A DNA stretch of 64,000 nt from NCBI RefSeq assembly GCF_037203705.1, contig NZ_JBBCAT010000001.1, positions 2,701,418 to 2,765,417 of the forward strand, written 5' to 3'. The position numbers were made by a program, and so were the translations under genes. Every line of letters begins with the position of its first letter. Within the stretch, counting starts at the first letter, position 1. The DNA comes from Prosthecomicrobium sp. N25 (lineage in GTDB: Bacteria; Pseudomonadota; Alphaproteobacteria; Rhizobiales; Ancalomicrobiaceae). A model generated the notes under the pieces. That model was not told the origin of the DNA. It did not search any database and saw nothing but the letters and a program-made list of their open reading frames with translations. This document shows positions 56,600 to 64,000 of this stretch, one piece after another.

Positions 56600-57085
56600 A
56601 TGGACACCAGCACCTTCCTGACGACGGCGGTCGTCGCCGCGGCCGGCATCCTGCTGGTCGCCGCCGGCGCGACCCTGACCGAGATCGGCCCCTGGTACAG
56701 GTCGCTGAAAAAGCCGTCGTGGCAGCCGCCGGAGTACCTCTTCGGTCCGGTCTGGACGGCCATCTTCTTGATGATGGGTATCTCGGCCGTCATGGCCTGG
56801 ACGGCGGCGCCCGCCGGCTACGGCGTCGTGATCTTCGGGAGTTTCGCGGTCAACGCGGTCCTCAATGTGGCCTGGAGCGCCATCTTCTTCCGGCTGCGCC
56901 GGCCCGATTGGGCCTTCTTCGAGCTCGTGCTGCTCTGGCTTTCGATTATCGGCCTGGCGGCCGCGGTCTGGCCGGTGTCGCCGATGGCCGCCGCCCTGCT
57001 CGGCCCATACCTCGCCTGGGTGAGCTTCGCGGGCGTTCTCAACCTCAAGATAGTACGGCTGAACGCGCCGTTTTCGGCGGCCTAA
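56600..57085 (+). CDS. tspO: TspO/MBR-family tryptophan-rich sensory protein
   Basis: A 161-residue outer-membrane protein of the translocator/peripheral benzodiazepine-receptor family, with five predicted helices. Conserved aromatic segments are PWYRSLKKPSWQPPEYLFGP, WTAIFLMMGISAVMAW and NAVLNVAWSAIFF. In Rhodobacter, TspO negatively modulates photosynthesis gene expression in response to oxygen, probably by tetrapyrrole export. ATG 56600 is chosen by family length; its ribosome site is weak. Its divergent placement opposite bchE with a PpsR-type site suits coupled control of tetrapyrrole flow. Confidence 0.94.
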   Translation: MDTSTFLTTAVVAAAGILLVAAGATLTEIGPWYRSLKKPSWQPPEYLFGPVWTAIFLMMGISAVMAWTAAPAGYGVVIFGSFAVNAVLNVAWSAIFFRLRRPDWAFFELVLLWLSIIGLAAAVWPVSPMAAALLGPYLAWVSFAGVLNLKIVRLNAPFSAA

Positions 57086-57214
57086 CCCGATTGAGGTATG
57101 TCATCGCCTCGTCTGTCGGGTTGGTATTCAGTTCATGGCCGCATGCATGCATTTCCTGAGGAATTTCACGCCTGACGGCGGGCTTCCGCTTGGAAACGGC
57201 CGATTTTTGAGGTC

Positions 57215-57514
57215 ATGATCAAGACGTTTCGAGTCACCGGACAGACCCCCATGAGCGACCTCATCGGATCCGGACGCATCGTGGACCTGATCTTCGCCCT
57301 CGTCTTCATCGAGGCGATCCTGCTGTACGCCTTCTGGCGACGCACCGGGCGGGGCGTGGAGCCGCTCGCGGTGATCGCCAACCTCGCCGCCGGCGCCGCG
57401 CTCCTGGCCGCGCTGCGCAGCGTGCTGGTCGGGGCCGATCCGTCCTGGACGGCCACCTGGCTCGCCGCCGCCGCCGTCGCGCACGTGGCCGACATCACCT
57501 ACCGCTGGCGATAG
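57215..57514 (+). CDS. Small membrane protein in photosynthesis cluster, unknown
   Basis: A 99-residue protein with three predicted hydrophobic segments (IVDLIFALVFIEAILLYAF, PLAVIANLAAGAALLAAL, ATWLAAAAVAHVADITYRW). The start may be ATG 57215 or ATG 57251, which gives 87 residues beginning MSDLIGSGRIVDLIF. The ribosome site is weak for either. No family recognised. It lies between tspO and pufC, convergent with pufC, which suggests a link to photosynthetic growth but nothing firmer. Confidence 0.65.
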   Translation: MIKTFRVTGQTPMSDLIGSGRIVDLIFALVFIEAILLYAFWRRTGRGVEPLAVIANLAAGAALLAALRSVLVGADPSWTATWLAAAAVAHVADITYRWR

Positions 57515-57598
57515 CGGAGCCGGCCGACGGCCATAAGCGGGCCCGCACGGCCGGACGGCGGCGGTCGGACCGCCTCTTGCCGAAAAGGTCGTTCGTGC

Positions 57599-57754
57599 GG
57601 GCGGGAAACGTTCCCGCCCCACCGTGCCCTGGGTCAACACGGCGGGGCGGGACCTTCGGGGTCGACAGGGTCGCGGGCGGCGCGGGGAGGGGGTGACTCG
57701 GGCCGCGCAACGGGTTGGGTCTCCGGAGCGGGGCCGGCTCGCAAGGCCGGCCCC
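57599..57754. terminator. Hairpins between pufC and small membrane gene
   Basis: Two strong perfect stems: GGGCGGGAA-ACG-TTCCCGCCC (57599-57619) and GGGGCCGGC-TCGCAAG-GCCGGCCCC (57730-57754). Neither is followed directly by a T-run; they probably end or protect the pufC and the convergent transcript. Confidence 0.45.
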
Positions 57755-57782
57755 GCCCGGGGTCCGCGATCCGCCCCGGAGG

Positions 57783-58811
57783 TTACTTGGGCGGCACCGG
57801 GGCGCCGCCGAGTTCCTTGACGTAGTCCTGCAACATCGACACGCCGTAGAGCGGCTTGTTCACGCCCTGGTGGCAGGTCGCGCAGTTCACCTTGGCCACG
57901 TCGCCCTCCGGCCCGAGCCGGTTGGCCGGGAAGGTGGGGGTCAGGGGCACGATGTAGGCGTTGTTGATATCGGCGGTCATGCGCAGGCCATGCCAAGCGG
58001 TCACCCGCTGTGGGGTGGATTCGTCCCAGGACATGAACGAGCGCGAGTTGTGGCAGAAGGTGCAGTTGACCCCCAGCCCCTTCGAGAGGTGCATCATCAG
58101 GCCGTAGGTCACCTCGGTCTGCTTGGTCCCGATCTGCCCGGTCGGCTCCGCCAGCACGCTGCGGGAGACCACCTTGATGGCGTCCGGCTGCGAGAGGAGG
58201 GGTGTGAGCGGATCGGTCGGCAGGGACGAGTAGTTGACCACGGACCCGGCGATGTTCTGGCCGTCGCGCGAGCGGGCGTAGCCGCCGGCCTCGGGCGGGC
58301 CGGGGTTCTGGAACCACACGTAGGAGGGAACCGGCTGGCCGCGGTGGCAGGTGTAGCAGGTCACTCCGGTCTGCTGGACGTGCTGCTTGAAGTCCGCGTT
58401 GATGTGGCGGGTCATCTGCAGCATGCGCCGGGCGACGACCTTGGTGTAGAGGCTGTCGTCGGCCATGTTGTCCGGGTTGTGGCAGTAGTTGCAGCCCTCG
58501 TTGGGGGCCACCCATTCCGTGATCGCCAGCATCGTGCGGGTGAACTCGGCCTCGGAGAGGTCGGTCAGCACCTGGACGTTCTGGTACGCTTCGGTGGCCT
58601 TGGGGCCGCCAGGCTCGGCCGGGGGCTGGGCCTCCGGCAGCCCCTGCCCCTGCGCCTTCTTGGCGGTCTCGACGCCCGCCCGGGAGACCTGGACCATGCC
58701 GGTCCCGCGGTAACCGATCTGCTGGGAGACGACCGCCTGGTCCTCGCAGGCCGCGAGGCCGAGGAGGGAGGCCGCCCCGAGGAGCGCGAGGGATGTCCTG
58801 AGCCTGGTCAT
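57783..58811 (-). CDS. pufC: Reaction-centre tetraheme cytochrome c subunit
   Basis: PufC is the periplasmic cytochrome donating electrons to the oxidised reaction-centre special pair. The 342-residue protein has a lipoprotein signal (LLGLAAC, lipidated Cys22) and four CXXCH heme sites at Cys107-His111, Cys152-His156, Cys250-His254 and Cys310-His314, with axial Met residues such as MLQMTRH and MMHLSKG nearby. The ATG at 58811 overlaps the pufM stop as ATGA. The last gene of the puf operon, it places the organism among purple bacteria with a bound cytochrome. Confidence 0.97.
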   Translation of the reverse strand: MTRLRTSLALLGAASLLGLAACEDQAVVSQQIGYRGTGMVQVSRAGVETAKKAQGQGLPEAQPPAEPGGPKATEAYQNVQVLTDLSEAEFTRTMLAITEWVAPNEGCNYCHNPDNMADDSLYTKVVARRMLQMTRHINADFKQHVQQTGVTCYTCHRGQPVPSYVWFQNPGPPEAGGYARSRDGQNIAGSVVNYSSLPTDPLTPLLSQPDAIKVVSRSVLAEPTGQIGTKQTEVTYGLMMHLSKGLGVNCTFCHNSRSFMSWDESTPQRVTAWHGLRMTADINNAYIVPLTPTFPANRLGPEGDVAKVNCATCHQGVNKPLYGVSMLQDYVKELGGAPVPPK

Positions 58812-59791
58812 TTCATCGCCCCCATGGCTGCTGCGGCGGGGTCGAGCACGGGCGGGAAGATCGCCGGGTAGCTCGGCGCCACCCCGTGCTTGACGGCCCA
58901 GAGGTACCAGTTGTCGACCACCGTTCCGGTCAGAAGGATGCCGATGCCGCCGGTCAGCGGGCAGAGGACCGCGAACCACCAGGCCCAGCGATGGATCGAC
59001 TCCATCGTGGCGTTGAAGCCCATCGTCCAGCGCCAGAAGAGGGCCGCGCGCTCGGTCGCCGTGCCGCGGTCGAGGATCTGCTCGATCTCGCGTTCGCCAC
59101 CGAAGCGGCTGACCGCCAGGATCGTCGCCGCGTGCATGGCGAAGAGCAGGGTGGACCCGTACAGGAAGGCGATCGAGAGGGCGTGGAAGGGGTTGTAGAA
59201 GAGGTTGCCGTAGCGGATCGAGAAGGCGGCCGTCCAGTCGAGGTGCGGGAAGATGCCGAAGGGCACCGCCTCCGACCAGCTCCCCAGGATCGCCGGCCGG
59301 ATGAAGCCGAGCACCAGGTAGAGCCAGATCGCCGCCGCGAAGGCCCAGGGCACGTGGGTGCCGAGGCCGAGGGCCCGGGCCCGCGAGTACATGCGCGCCC
59401 ACCAGAGCAGGATCGACATGGTCAGGCAGAAGCCGGCGAGGATCCACCAGCCGCCTTCGTTCATGGGGACGAGGGGGTAGAAGCCCCACTGCGGGCCCGG
59501 CGGCTCGAGCGCGAGCCAGGGGAGCTGCCGGACGAACTGGATGACGTCCCAGTTCACGGAGGCCAGCATGTTGAGGCCGATGATCTCGATGGCCGCAAAG
59601 CCGAAGATCAGCGAGGCGATGCCGAGCCAGCCGAGGTAGATCGGCCCGATCTGGGCATTGCCGAACTTGCCGATCCAGTAGGACAGGAAGGGCGTGCCCT
59701 CCCGGCCCCAGTTCGACCGGTTCATCGGGACGCCGGCGTAGGCCGGGCCGTGCGCCTGGATGCGCGTGAAGATGTTCTGGTATTCGGGCAT
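58808..59791 (-). CDS. pufM: Reaction-centre protein M chain
   Basis: The M subunit of the type II reaction centre binds bacteriochlorophyll, bacteriopheophytin, quinone QA and the non-heme iron. The 327-residue protein starts [20 protein letters not shown] and has five membrane helices, with the conserved regions [36 protein letters not shown] and [14 protein letters not shown] that hold the His ligands. It follows pufL after 16 bp. The length is normal for the M chain of species that also carry PufC. Confidence 0.98.
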   Translation of the reverse strand: MPEYQNIFTRIQAHGPAYAGVPMNRSNWGREGTPFLSYWIGKFGNAQIGPIYLGWLGIASLIFGFAAIEIIGLNMLASVNWDVIQFVRQLPWLALEPPGPQWGFYPLVPMNEGGWWILAGFCLTMSILLWWARMYSRARALGLGTHVPWAFAAAIWLYLVLGFIRPAILGSWSEAVPFGIFPHLDWTAAFSIRYGNLFYNPFHALSIAFLYGSTLLFAMHAATILAVSRFGGEREIEQILDRGTATERAALFWRWTMGFNATMESIHRWAWWFAVLCPLTGGIGILLTGTVVDNWYLWAVKHGVAPSYPAIFPPVLDPAAAAMGAMK

Positions 59792-59807
59792 GGCGTCCTC
59801 CGTCCCC

Positions 59808-60632
59808 TCAGTTCCAGATCGGCAGGTCGAGCCACCAGGTCCACCATTCCGGCCAGCCGCGCGTCCAGAAGGGGCCCGAGATGACGATGCAGACCGCGCT
59901 CCAGAACCCGGCCGAGAGGGCCAGGAACAGGCCGAGCCTGTGGATGCCGAGAGTGCCGATCGAGTAGCCGATCGTGTCGCGGAAGTAGGTATCCTCGTGC
60001 TCCGGCGTCTTCACGACCTCGCCCTTCTTCGGGTTGGTCGCGGAGAGGACGAGCGAGCCGTGCAGAGCCAGCGCGAAGGTCGTGGTGAAGAAGAACGTCA
60101 CCGCGAGCATGTGCGCCGGATTGTAGTGGAAGTGCAGGTACTGGTAGCCGACGTTCGAGACCCAGTCGAGGTGGCTGAAGATCCCGTACGGAAAGCCGTG
60201 GCCCCAGGCGCCCATCAGCACCGGCCGGATCACGACCAGCGTCACATAGGCGAAGATCGCCACCGAGAAGGCGAAGGGCACGTGGTAGCCCATGCCGAGC
60301 TTGCGGCAGATCTCGACTTCCCGAAGCGCCCAGGAGCCGAAGGCGCCGATGGCGCAGACCGTGATGATCTGCCAGAGGCCGCCCTCCTTGAGAGGCGCGA
60401 AGCCGAGGCCGTAGGAGAGGTCGGGCGGCGCGATCGAGATTTGCCAAATGTTCCAGGTCGGGCCGATCGCGGCCCCGTAGATGATGAGGGCCGTTCCGAG
60501 CAGCGAGAAGAACATCGTCGTGACGCCGAAGAAGCCGACATAGAACGGCCCCACCCAGAAGTCGAACAGGTCTCCACCGATCAGCGTGCCCCCTCGGACA
60601 CGGTATTTCTTCTCGAAGCTGAGCATGGACAT
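59808..60632 (-). CDS. pufL: Reaction-centre protein L chain
   Basis: The L subunit carries half of the special pair, the active-branch pheophytin and QB. The 274-residue protein starts [19 protein letters not shown], with GGAGGGACGATCG upstream (ATG 60626 is a possible second start). Helix regions [19 protein letters not shown] and [20 protein letters not shown], and [10 protein letters not shown], carry the conserved His ligands to bacteriochlorophyll and iron. The gene follows pufA after 133 bp that contain a strong RNA hairpin. Confidence 0.98.
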   Translation of the reverse strand: MSMLSFEKKYRVRGGTLIGGDLFDFWVGPFYVGFFGVTTMFFSLLGTALIIYGAAIGPTWNIWQISIAPPDLSYGLGFAPLKEGGLWQIITVCAIGAFGSWALREVEICRKLGMGYHVPFAFSVAIFAYVTLVVIRPVLMGAWGHGFPYGIFSHLDWVSNVGYQYLHFHYNPAHMLAVTFFFTTTFALALHGSLVLSATNPKKGEVVKTPEHEDTYFRDTIGYSIGTLGIHRLGLFLALSAGFWSAVCIVISGPFWTRGWPEWWTWWLDLPIWN

Positions 60633-60713
60633 CGATCGTCCCTCCGATCGTGCGGACTGGCGGCGTCCGGTGACGCGGCCGTCTCGGCGGTCGTGACTGG
60701 AACCGCCCGGAGT

Positions 60714-60759
60714 GCCGGCGGCGAGCGGGGCGGGCGGTGCCCGCCCGGCCGCCGCCGGC
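60714..60759 (-). other. Intercistronic RNA hairpin between pufA and pufL
   Basis: The minus-strand transcript can form a long GC stem (GCCGGCGGC pairing with GCCGCCGGC, inner GGGCGGGC/GCCCGCCC) over 60714-60759. In Rhodobacter capsulatus a hairpin at this position protects pufBA mRNA from 3' decay and sets the light-harvesting to reaction-centre ratio; the same role is inferred here. Confidence 0.75.
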
Positions 60760-60765
60760 TGGGGT

Positions 60766-60978
60766 TCACGCGACCGTGACGCGGGCGTCGAGCGCCGTCG
60801 GGGGCACCGTCGGCGTCATCAGGTCCGCCTTGGCGCGCGTGGCCCTGGGGCCTTCGAGCCAGTTGAACCGGTCGGTGCTGAGCAGGATGAAGTGGATCAC
60901 CAGAGCCAGCACGAACAGGAACGTGAACAGGGCGACCAACGCACGGCGCGGATCGAAGAGAAGCCAAACCTTCCACAT
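60766..60978 (-). CDS. pufA: Light-harvesting 1 alpha polypeptide
   Basis: LH1 alpha is the inner ring polypeptide around the reaction centre. The 70-residue product starts [20 protein letters not shown]; the single helix continues to [17 protein letters not shown] with the bacteriochlorophyll ligand His29. AGGAG lies just before the ATG. The C-terminus ([16 protein letters not shown]) is of normal length. It follows pufB by 13 bp and precedes the hairpin that may stabilise the pufBA message. Confidence 0.97.
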   Translation of the reverse strand: MWKVWLLFDPRRALVALFTFLFVLALVIHFILLSTDRFNWLEGPRATRAKADLMTPTVPPTALDARVTVA

Positions 60979-60991
60979 GACTCTCTCCTGG

Positions 60992-61201
60992 TCACACTAG
61001 GGCGTTGATGATCGTGCTCACGCCGTCCGTCAGGGCCGCATAGCCCTTCACCGACGGAAGCCAGGGACGCCAGATCCAAGCGAGGATGTGGGCCACCACG
61101 GCGACCGCGACGAAGCCGATGAAGCTCGTCATGAAGATCGCGTGGAATTCCTTGGCTTCGGCTTCCGTGAGTCCGGAGATCGAACTTCGCATGTCAGCCA
61201 T
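60992..61201 (-). CDS. pufB: Light-harvesting 1 beta polypeptide
   Basis: LH1 beta is the outer ring polypeptide. The 69-residue product begins [20 protein letters not shown] and has a single helix [20 protein letters not shown] carrying the bacteriochlorophyll ligand His38, followed by [19 protein letters not shown] precedes ATG 61201; ATG 61192 is a second in-frame option. The C-terminal tail beyond the usual RPWLP is longer than in Rhodobacter (about 20 residues more), as in some other alphaproteobacteria. Confidence 0.97.
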   Translation of the reverse strand: MADMRSSISGLTEAEAKEFHAIFMTSFIGFVAVAVVAHILAWIWRPWLPSVKGYAALTDGVSTIINALV

Positions 61202-61330
61202 ATTCCAGCCTCCGAGAATGGCCTTGCGGCCGTTACCGCGCTGAGGCCCGCGCGGCAGGGTAGACCGGCCGGCGGAGGATCCGCCGCCCGACCATTCCGC
61301 CCGGTGGCCCCGGACGGAATCGGGAACCGC

Positions 61331-61540
61331 TCAGCCCATGAAGGCGAGCGCGATGGTGGTGCTCGCGCTGACGCGGGCTTCCTCGAAAATCGAGCGGCCC
61401 GCGGCGCCGTGGCCGACGAGGGCCTTCGTGGCCGCGACGGCGAGGAAGACCGGGTAAATGGCGATGAGCAGCAGCAGGAAGGCGCGCGCGTCCTGTCGGC
61501 GGCTTCTGGCCCGATGCTCGCGCTTGGCTTCTTCCGTCAT
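61331..61540 (-). CDS. pufQ: PufQ-like regulatory protein
   Basis: A 69-residue protein between bchZ and pufB, exactly where pufQ lies in other purple bacteria. It has a basic N-terminus (EEAKREHRARSRRQDARAF), a single hydrophobic segment (LLLLIAIYPVFLAVAATKAL) and a polar C-terminus. PufQ is thought to promote bacteriochlorophyll synthesis or delivery early in membrane assembly; PufQ sequences are weakly conserved, so the call rests on size, topology and position. GGAGG lies before ATG 61540. Confidence 0.8.
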   Translation of the reverse strand: MTEEAKREHRARSRRQDARAFLLLLIAIYPVFLAVAATKALVGHGAAGRSIFEEARVSASTTIALAFMG

Positions 61541-61609
61541 GATCGATCCTCCGATCCTGGCCTTCGCACCTGGTGCCGGGTCGCCCCGGCCGGCCGGTGC
61601 CGCCGTCGC

Positions 61610-63052
61610 CTAGACCGCCCCGAGGGCGGCCCGGGCGCGTTCCACGTTTCCGACCGTCACCGTCTCGGCGCCCGCCCGCCGGGCGTCGGACTCGGCGGCG
61701 TCGCGCAGGCGCTTGGCGGCCGAGATCCGGACGAGGACGGGGTGGGAGGCGAGGACGGCGTCGAGCAGGCTCTGCGCCTCGTCGTTCCAGGGCAGCTCCG
61801 CGTGGAGCCGCGCCGGCGTGGCGTCGACCCGGTCGAGGTCGGTGCCGAGCGGCAGGATGGCGAAGAGGGCGTCGAAGAGGGCGTTGCAGACCTCCTGGAC
61901 GAGGTAGGTCGCGCCGGCGTAACCCATGAAGGGCGTGCCGGTGTGCCGGCGGATGATGGCGCCCGGGAACGAGGCCGGGATGTAGACCGACCGGCCGCCG
62001 GCCTCCGCCGCGTACATGCGCTCGTTGAAGGAGCCGAAGAGGACGAGCGGGGGCTTTTCCTTGAGCGACCGGCGCACCGCCTCGTTGTCGGTCTTCGCAC
62101 CGGCCCGCCGCGCAACCGCGAGCGTGCAGGGGAGCCCCATCTCGGTCTCGAGGAAATTCCGGATGCCGCGGACGTAGGTCTCGTTCGCCACCACCGCGAA
62201 GCTCGCGGTCGCGAAGAAGTCCTGCGTCACCGAGCGCCAGAGGTCCCAGAGCGGCTTGATGGTCGTGTGCTTTTCCCGCGCGATGAAGGGCTGCGGGTCG
62301 AGACCGGTCAGCTCGCCGAGCTTCTCCAAAAAGGCCGTCGTGGAGTGGAGCCCGATCGGCGCCTGCAGGTAGGGCCGCTCCAGCTTCTCGCAGAGGAGCC
62401 GGCCGAACTCGCGGTAGAGGCAGACGTTGACGTCGGCGTCGAGGAGCTTGGGGATGTCGGCGAGATGGCTCCCGAGCGGGAACACCATGTTGATTTCGCA
62501 GCCGATCCCCTCCACGAGGCGGCGGATCTCGGCCAGGTCCGACGGCATGTTGAAGACGCCGTAGCTCGGCCCGATGATGTTGACGCGCGGCTTCTGGCCC
62601 TCGCGGCGCGGCTTCGGCGCCGGGATCTTCTTGGCGCCGTACTCGGTCCAGAGCCACAGCATCGCGCGGTTGGCGCTCTGCCACTGGTCCTCGTCGATGG
62701 TGCGCGGCAGGAAGCGCTGGATGCCGGTGCCCTCGGGCGTCACGCCACCGCCGATCATCTCGGCGATGGACCCGGTGACGACGACGGCCGGCAGGCTCGG
62801 GTCGAGCACCTTGTGGGCGCGCTTCATGGCGCCCTCGGTGCCGTGCTGGCCGAGTTCCTCCTCGCCGAGGCCGGTCACCACGATCGGGAGTTCGTGCGGC
62901 GGCAGCGCATCGGTGTAGTGCAGCACGGAGGTGACCGGCAGGTTCTCGCAGCCGACCGGGCCGTCGATGATGACCTGCAGGCCCTTCACCGCCGTGAAGA
63001 CGTAGACGGCGCCCCAGTAGCCACCGGCCCGGTCGTGGTCGAGCACGAGCAT
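61610..63052 (-). CDS. bchZ: Chlorophyllide a reductase subunit Z
   Basis: BchZ pairs with BchY to form the catalytic heterotetramer of chlorophyllide a reductase, which with the BchX iron protein reduces the B ring to bacteriochlorophyllide. The 480-residue nitrogenase-like protein has the family segments [20 protein letters not shown] (with the cluster Cys), [20 protein letters not shown] and [20 protein letters not shown]. Its ATG at 63052 shares a base with the bchY stop (TGATG). It ends 70 bp before pufQ, so a bchYZ-puf superoperon is likely. Confidence 0.97.
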   Translation of the reverse strand: MLVLDHDRAGGYWGAVYVFTAVKGLQVIIDGPVGCENLPVTSVLHYTDALPPHELPIVVTGLGEEELGQHGTEGAMKRAHKVLDPSLPAVVVTGSIAEMIGGGVTPEGTGIQRFLPRTIDEDQWQSANRAMLWLWTEYGAKKIPAPKPRREGQKPRVNIIGPSYGVFNMPSDLAEIRRLVEGIGCEINMVFPLGSHLADIPKLLDADVNVCLYREFGRLLCEKLERPYLQAPIGLHSTTAFLEKLGELTGLDPQPFIAREKHTTIKPLWDLWRSVTQDFFATASFAVVANETYVRGIRNFLETEMGLPCTLAVARRAGAKTDNEAVRRSLKEKPPLVLFGSFNERMYAAEAGGRSVYIPASFPGAIIRRHTGTPFMGYAGATYLVQEVCNALFDALFAILPLGTDLDRVDATPARLHAELPWNDEAQSLLDAVLASHPVLVRISAAKRLRDAAESDARRAGAETVTVGNVERARAALGAV

Positions 63053-64000
63053 CAGACCATCTCCTCCGACTTGCGCGCCTTGGCGAGCTTCTCGAGCTTG
63101 CGCGCGTGGGCCGCCCGGAACTCCGGGTGCGGCTCCGGCCGGTCCTCCCAGACGCCGGCCGCGTCGCCGGTGCCGACGCCCTCGAAGAAGGCCGTCATCC
63201 GGTCGAAGCGCGCCTTGCCGGCGATCGCCGCGTTGACGACGGCGGCGAGGGATCCCGCGCCGGCCGGCCCGAAGAGCGGTCGCGCGGAGATGAGGTTGGT
63301 GAAGTAGAGGGCCGGAGTGGACGCCTCCTTGGCCTTCTGCACGACCGGGGTCGTGCCGATGGCGAGGTCGGGCCGGTATTCGGCGAAGGCGGCCAGGTCC
63401 TGTTCCAGGGAGGCCCGGTACTGGACGTGAACGCCGCGCGCCTCGAGCCAGTCCCGGTCGGCTTCCGAGAAGCGGGTCCGCGGGCATGCGGTGCCGACGT
63501 AGCGCAGGTCCGCGCCGCTCTCGACCAGCAGGCGGGCGACGAGGAGCTCCGAGCCCTCGTAGCCGGAGAGCGTGATGCGTCCCCGGATCGGTGCGCCCGA
63601 GAGAGCGCCGCGGATCGCCGGCAGCACCCGGTTCTGCGCGTCGGCGATCCGGTCGGCGGCGACGCCGGCAGCTCGCCCGACCGCGTCGAGCCAGGCCGCC
63701 GTGCCGTCGTGGCCGACCGGGCCCGAGCCGACAGCGGGGCGGCCGGCGGCATCGAACTCGCGCAGGCTCGCGGTGTAGAAGGGATGGATGGCGGCCACCA
63801 CCGCGCAGTCGAGCGCGGCGTAGAGCTCGCGCCACTCGCGGGTCGGCACCACGGGCCCGGCGGCGAGGCCGAGGGGCTCCAGCATGCGGCCGATCCCGAC
63901 CGGGTCGGCCGGGAACATCTCCCCGAGGAGGGTGACGGTCGGACGTTCGGAGCGCCCGCCACGGGGCGCCTGCACGGGCCCCTGCTCGGCTTCGCGCCGG
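63052..64000 (-). CDS. bchY: Chlorophyllide a reductase subunit Y (C-terminal part)
   Basis: The visible 316 codons cover the C-terminal two-thirds of Bch[56 protein letters not shown] and the C-terminal region [20 protein letters not shown]. The gene runs off the right edge, so its start and its N-terminal Cys ligands are not seen; BchY is usually about 480-500 residues. It is translationally coupled to bchZ (TGATG). Identification follows from similarity to nitrogenase-type subunits and from gene order. Confidence 0.95.
   Translation of the reverse strand, partial: RREAEQGPVQAPRGGRSERPTVTLLGEMFPADPVGIGRMLEPLGLAAGPVVPTREWRELYAALDCAVVAAIHPFYTASLREFDAAGRPAVGSGPVGHDGTAAWLDAVGRAAGVAADRIADAQNRVLPAIRGALSGAPIRGRITLSGYEGSELLVARLLVESGADLRYVGTACPRTRFSEADRDWLEARGVHVQYRASLEQDLAAFAEYRPDLAIGTTPVVQKAKEASTPALYFTNLISARPLFGPAGAGSLAAVVNAAIAGKARFDRMTAFFEGVGTGDAAGVWEDRPEPHPEFRAAHARKLEKLAKARKSEEMV

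Overview
The window is high-GC DNA from an alphaproteobacterium, most likely a Hyphomicrobiales-type purple (bacteriochlorophyll) phototroph. The evidence is a photosynthesis gene cluster at the right end (bchY, bchZ, pufQ, pufB, pufA, pufL, pufM, tetraheme pufC, bchE, bchJ, tspO), LexA boxes of the alphaproteobacterial GAAC-N7-GAAC type, and an inositol catabolic cluster with a RpiR-type regulator. The genus cannot be fixed from the sequence alone.

Layout. 0-7.4 kb: an ECF42-type sigma factor/YCII/AHSA1 operon, queF, enolase, an acetyltransferase and a repeat-rich secreted DUF6600 protein. 7.7-13 kb: ccdA, an EamA transporter, a secreted unknown protein, and an opgH/mdoH glucosyltransferase translationally coupled to a FkbM methyltransferase. 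13.1-16.4 kb: a tightly coupled four-gene operon (zinc-less MDR dehydrogenase, divergent PTPS-fold protein, GT4 glycosyltransferase, methyltransferase) followed by a MarC protein. 17.3-26.8 kb: three amidases, each paired with an AtzG-like protein of about 63 residues, two paralogous SBP_5 solute-binding proteins and an EamA permease. 27-31.9 kb: divergent uvrA and ssb with a LexA box. 32-40.8 kb: accessory metabolism (TauA-type binding protein, HD phosphohydrolase, lone CoxL-type molybdenum subunit, phosphotriesterase-like hydrolase with an SDR) and tRNA-Glu. 41.3-45.3 kb: a LexA-controlled 32-codon membrane peptide, a group of DnaA boxes and dnaE. 45.6-53.7 kb: iolE, iolD, iolC, a RpiR repressor and two Gfo/Idh/MocA dehydrogenases. 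54.1-64 kb: the photosynthesis cluster.

The genes fall into modules: SOS/DNA replication (uvrA, ssb, small peptide, dnaE), amide or ureide scavenging (amidases, binding proteins and possibly the CoxL-like enzyme, linked by a repeated TTGGATRCAA motif), inositol degradation (linked by GGAA-N6-TTCC sites), a probable novel pterin-like or sugar-conjugate pathway (PTPS operon), and anoxygenic photosynthesis (PpsR-type site between bchE and tspO). The most interesting candidates are the SOS-controlled micro-peptide at 41.4 kb, which resembles the Caulobacter division inhibitor SidA in size and control, and the PTPS-fold operon whose PTPS protein lacks the catalytic residues of its family.
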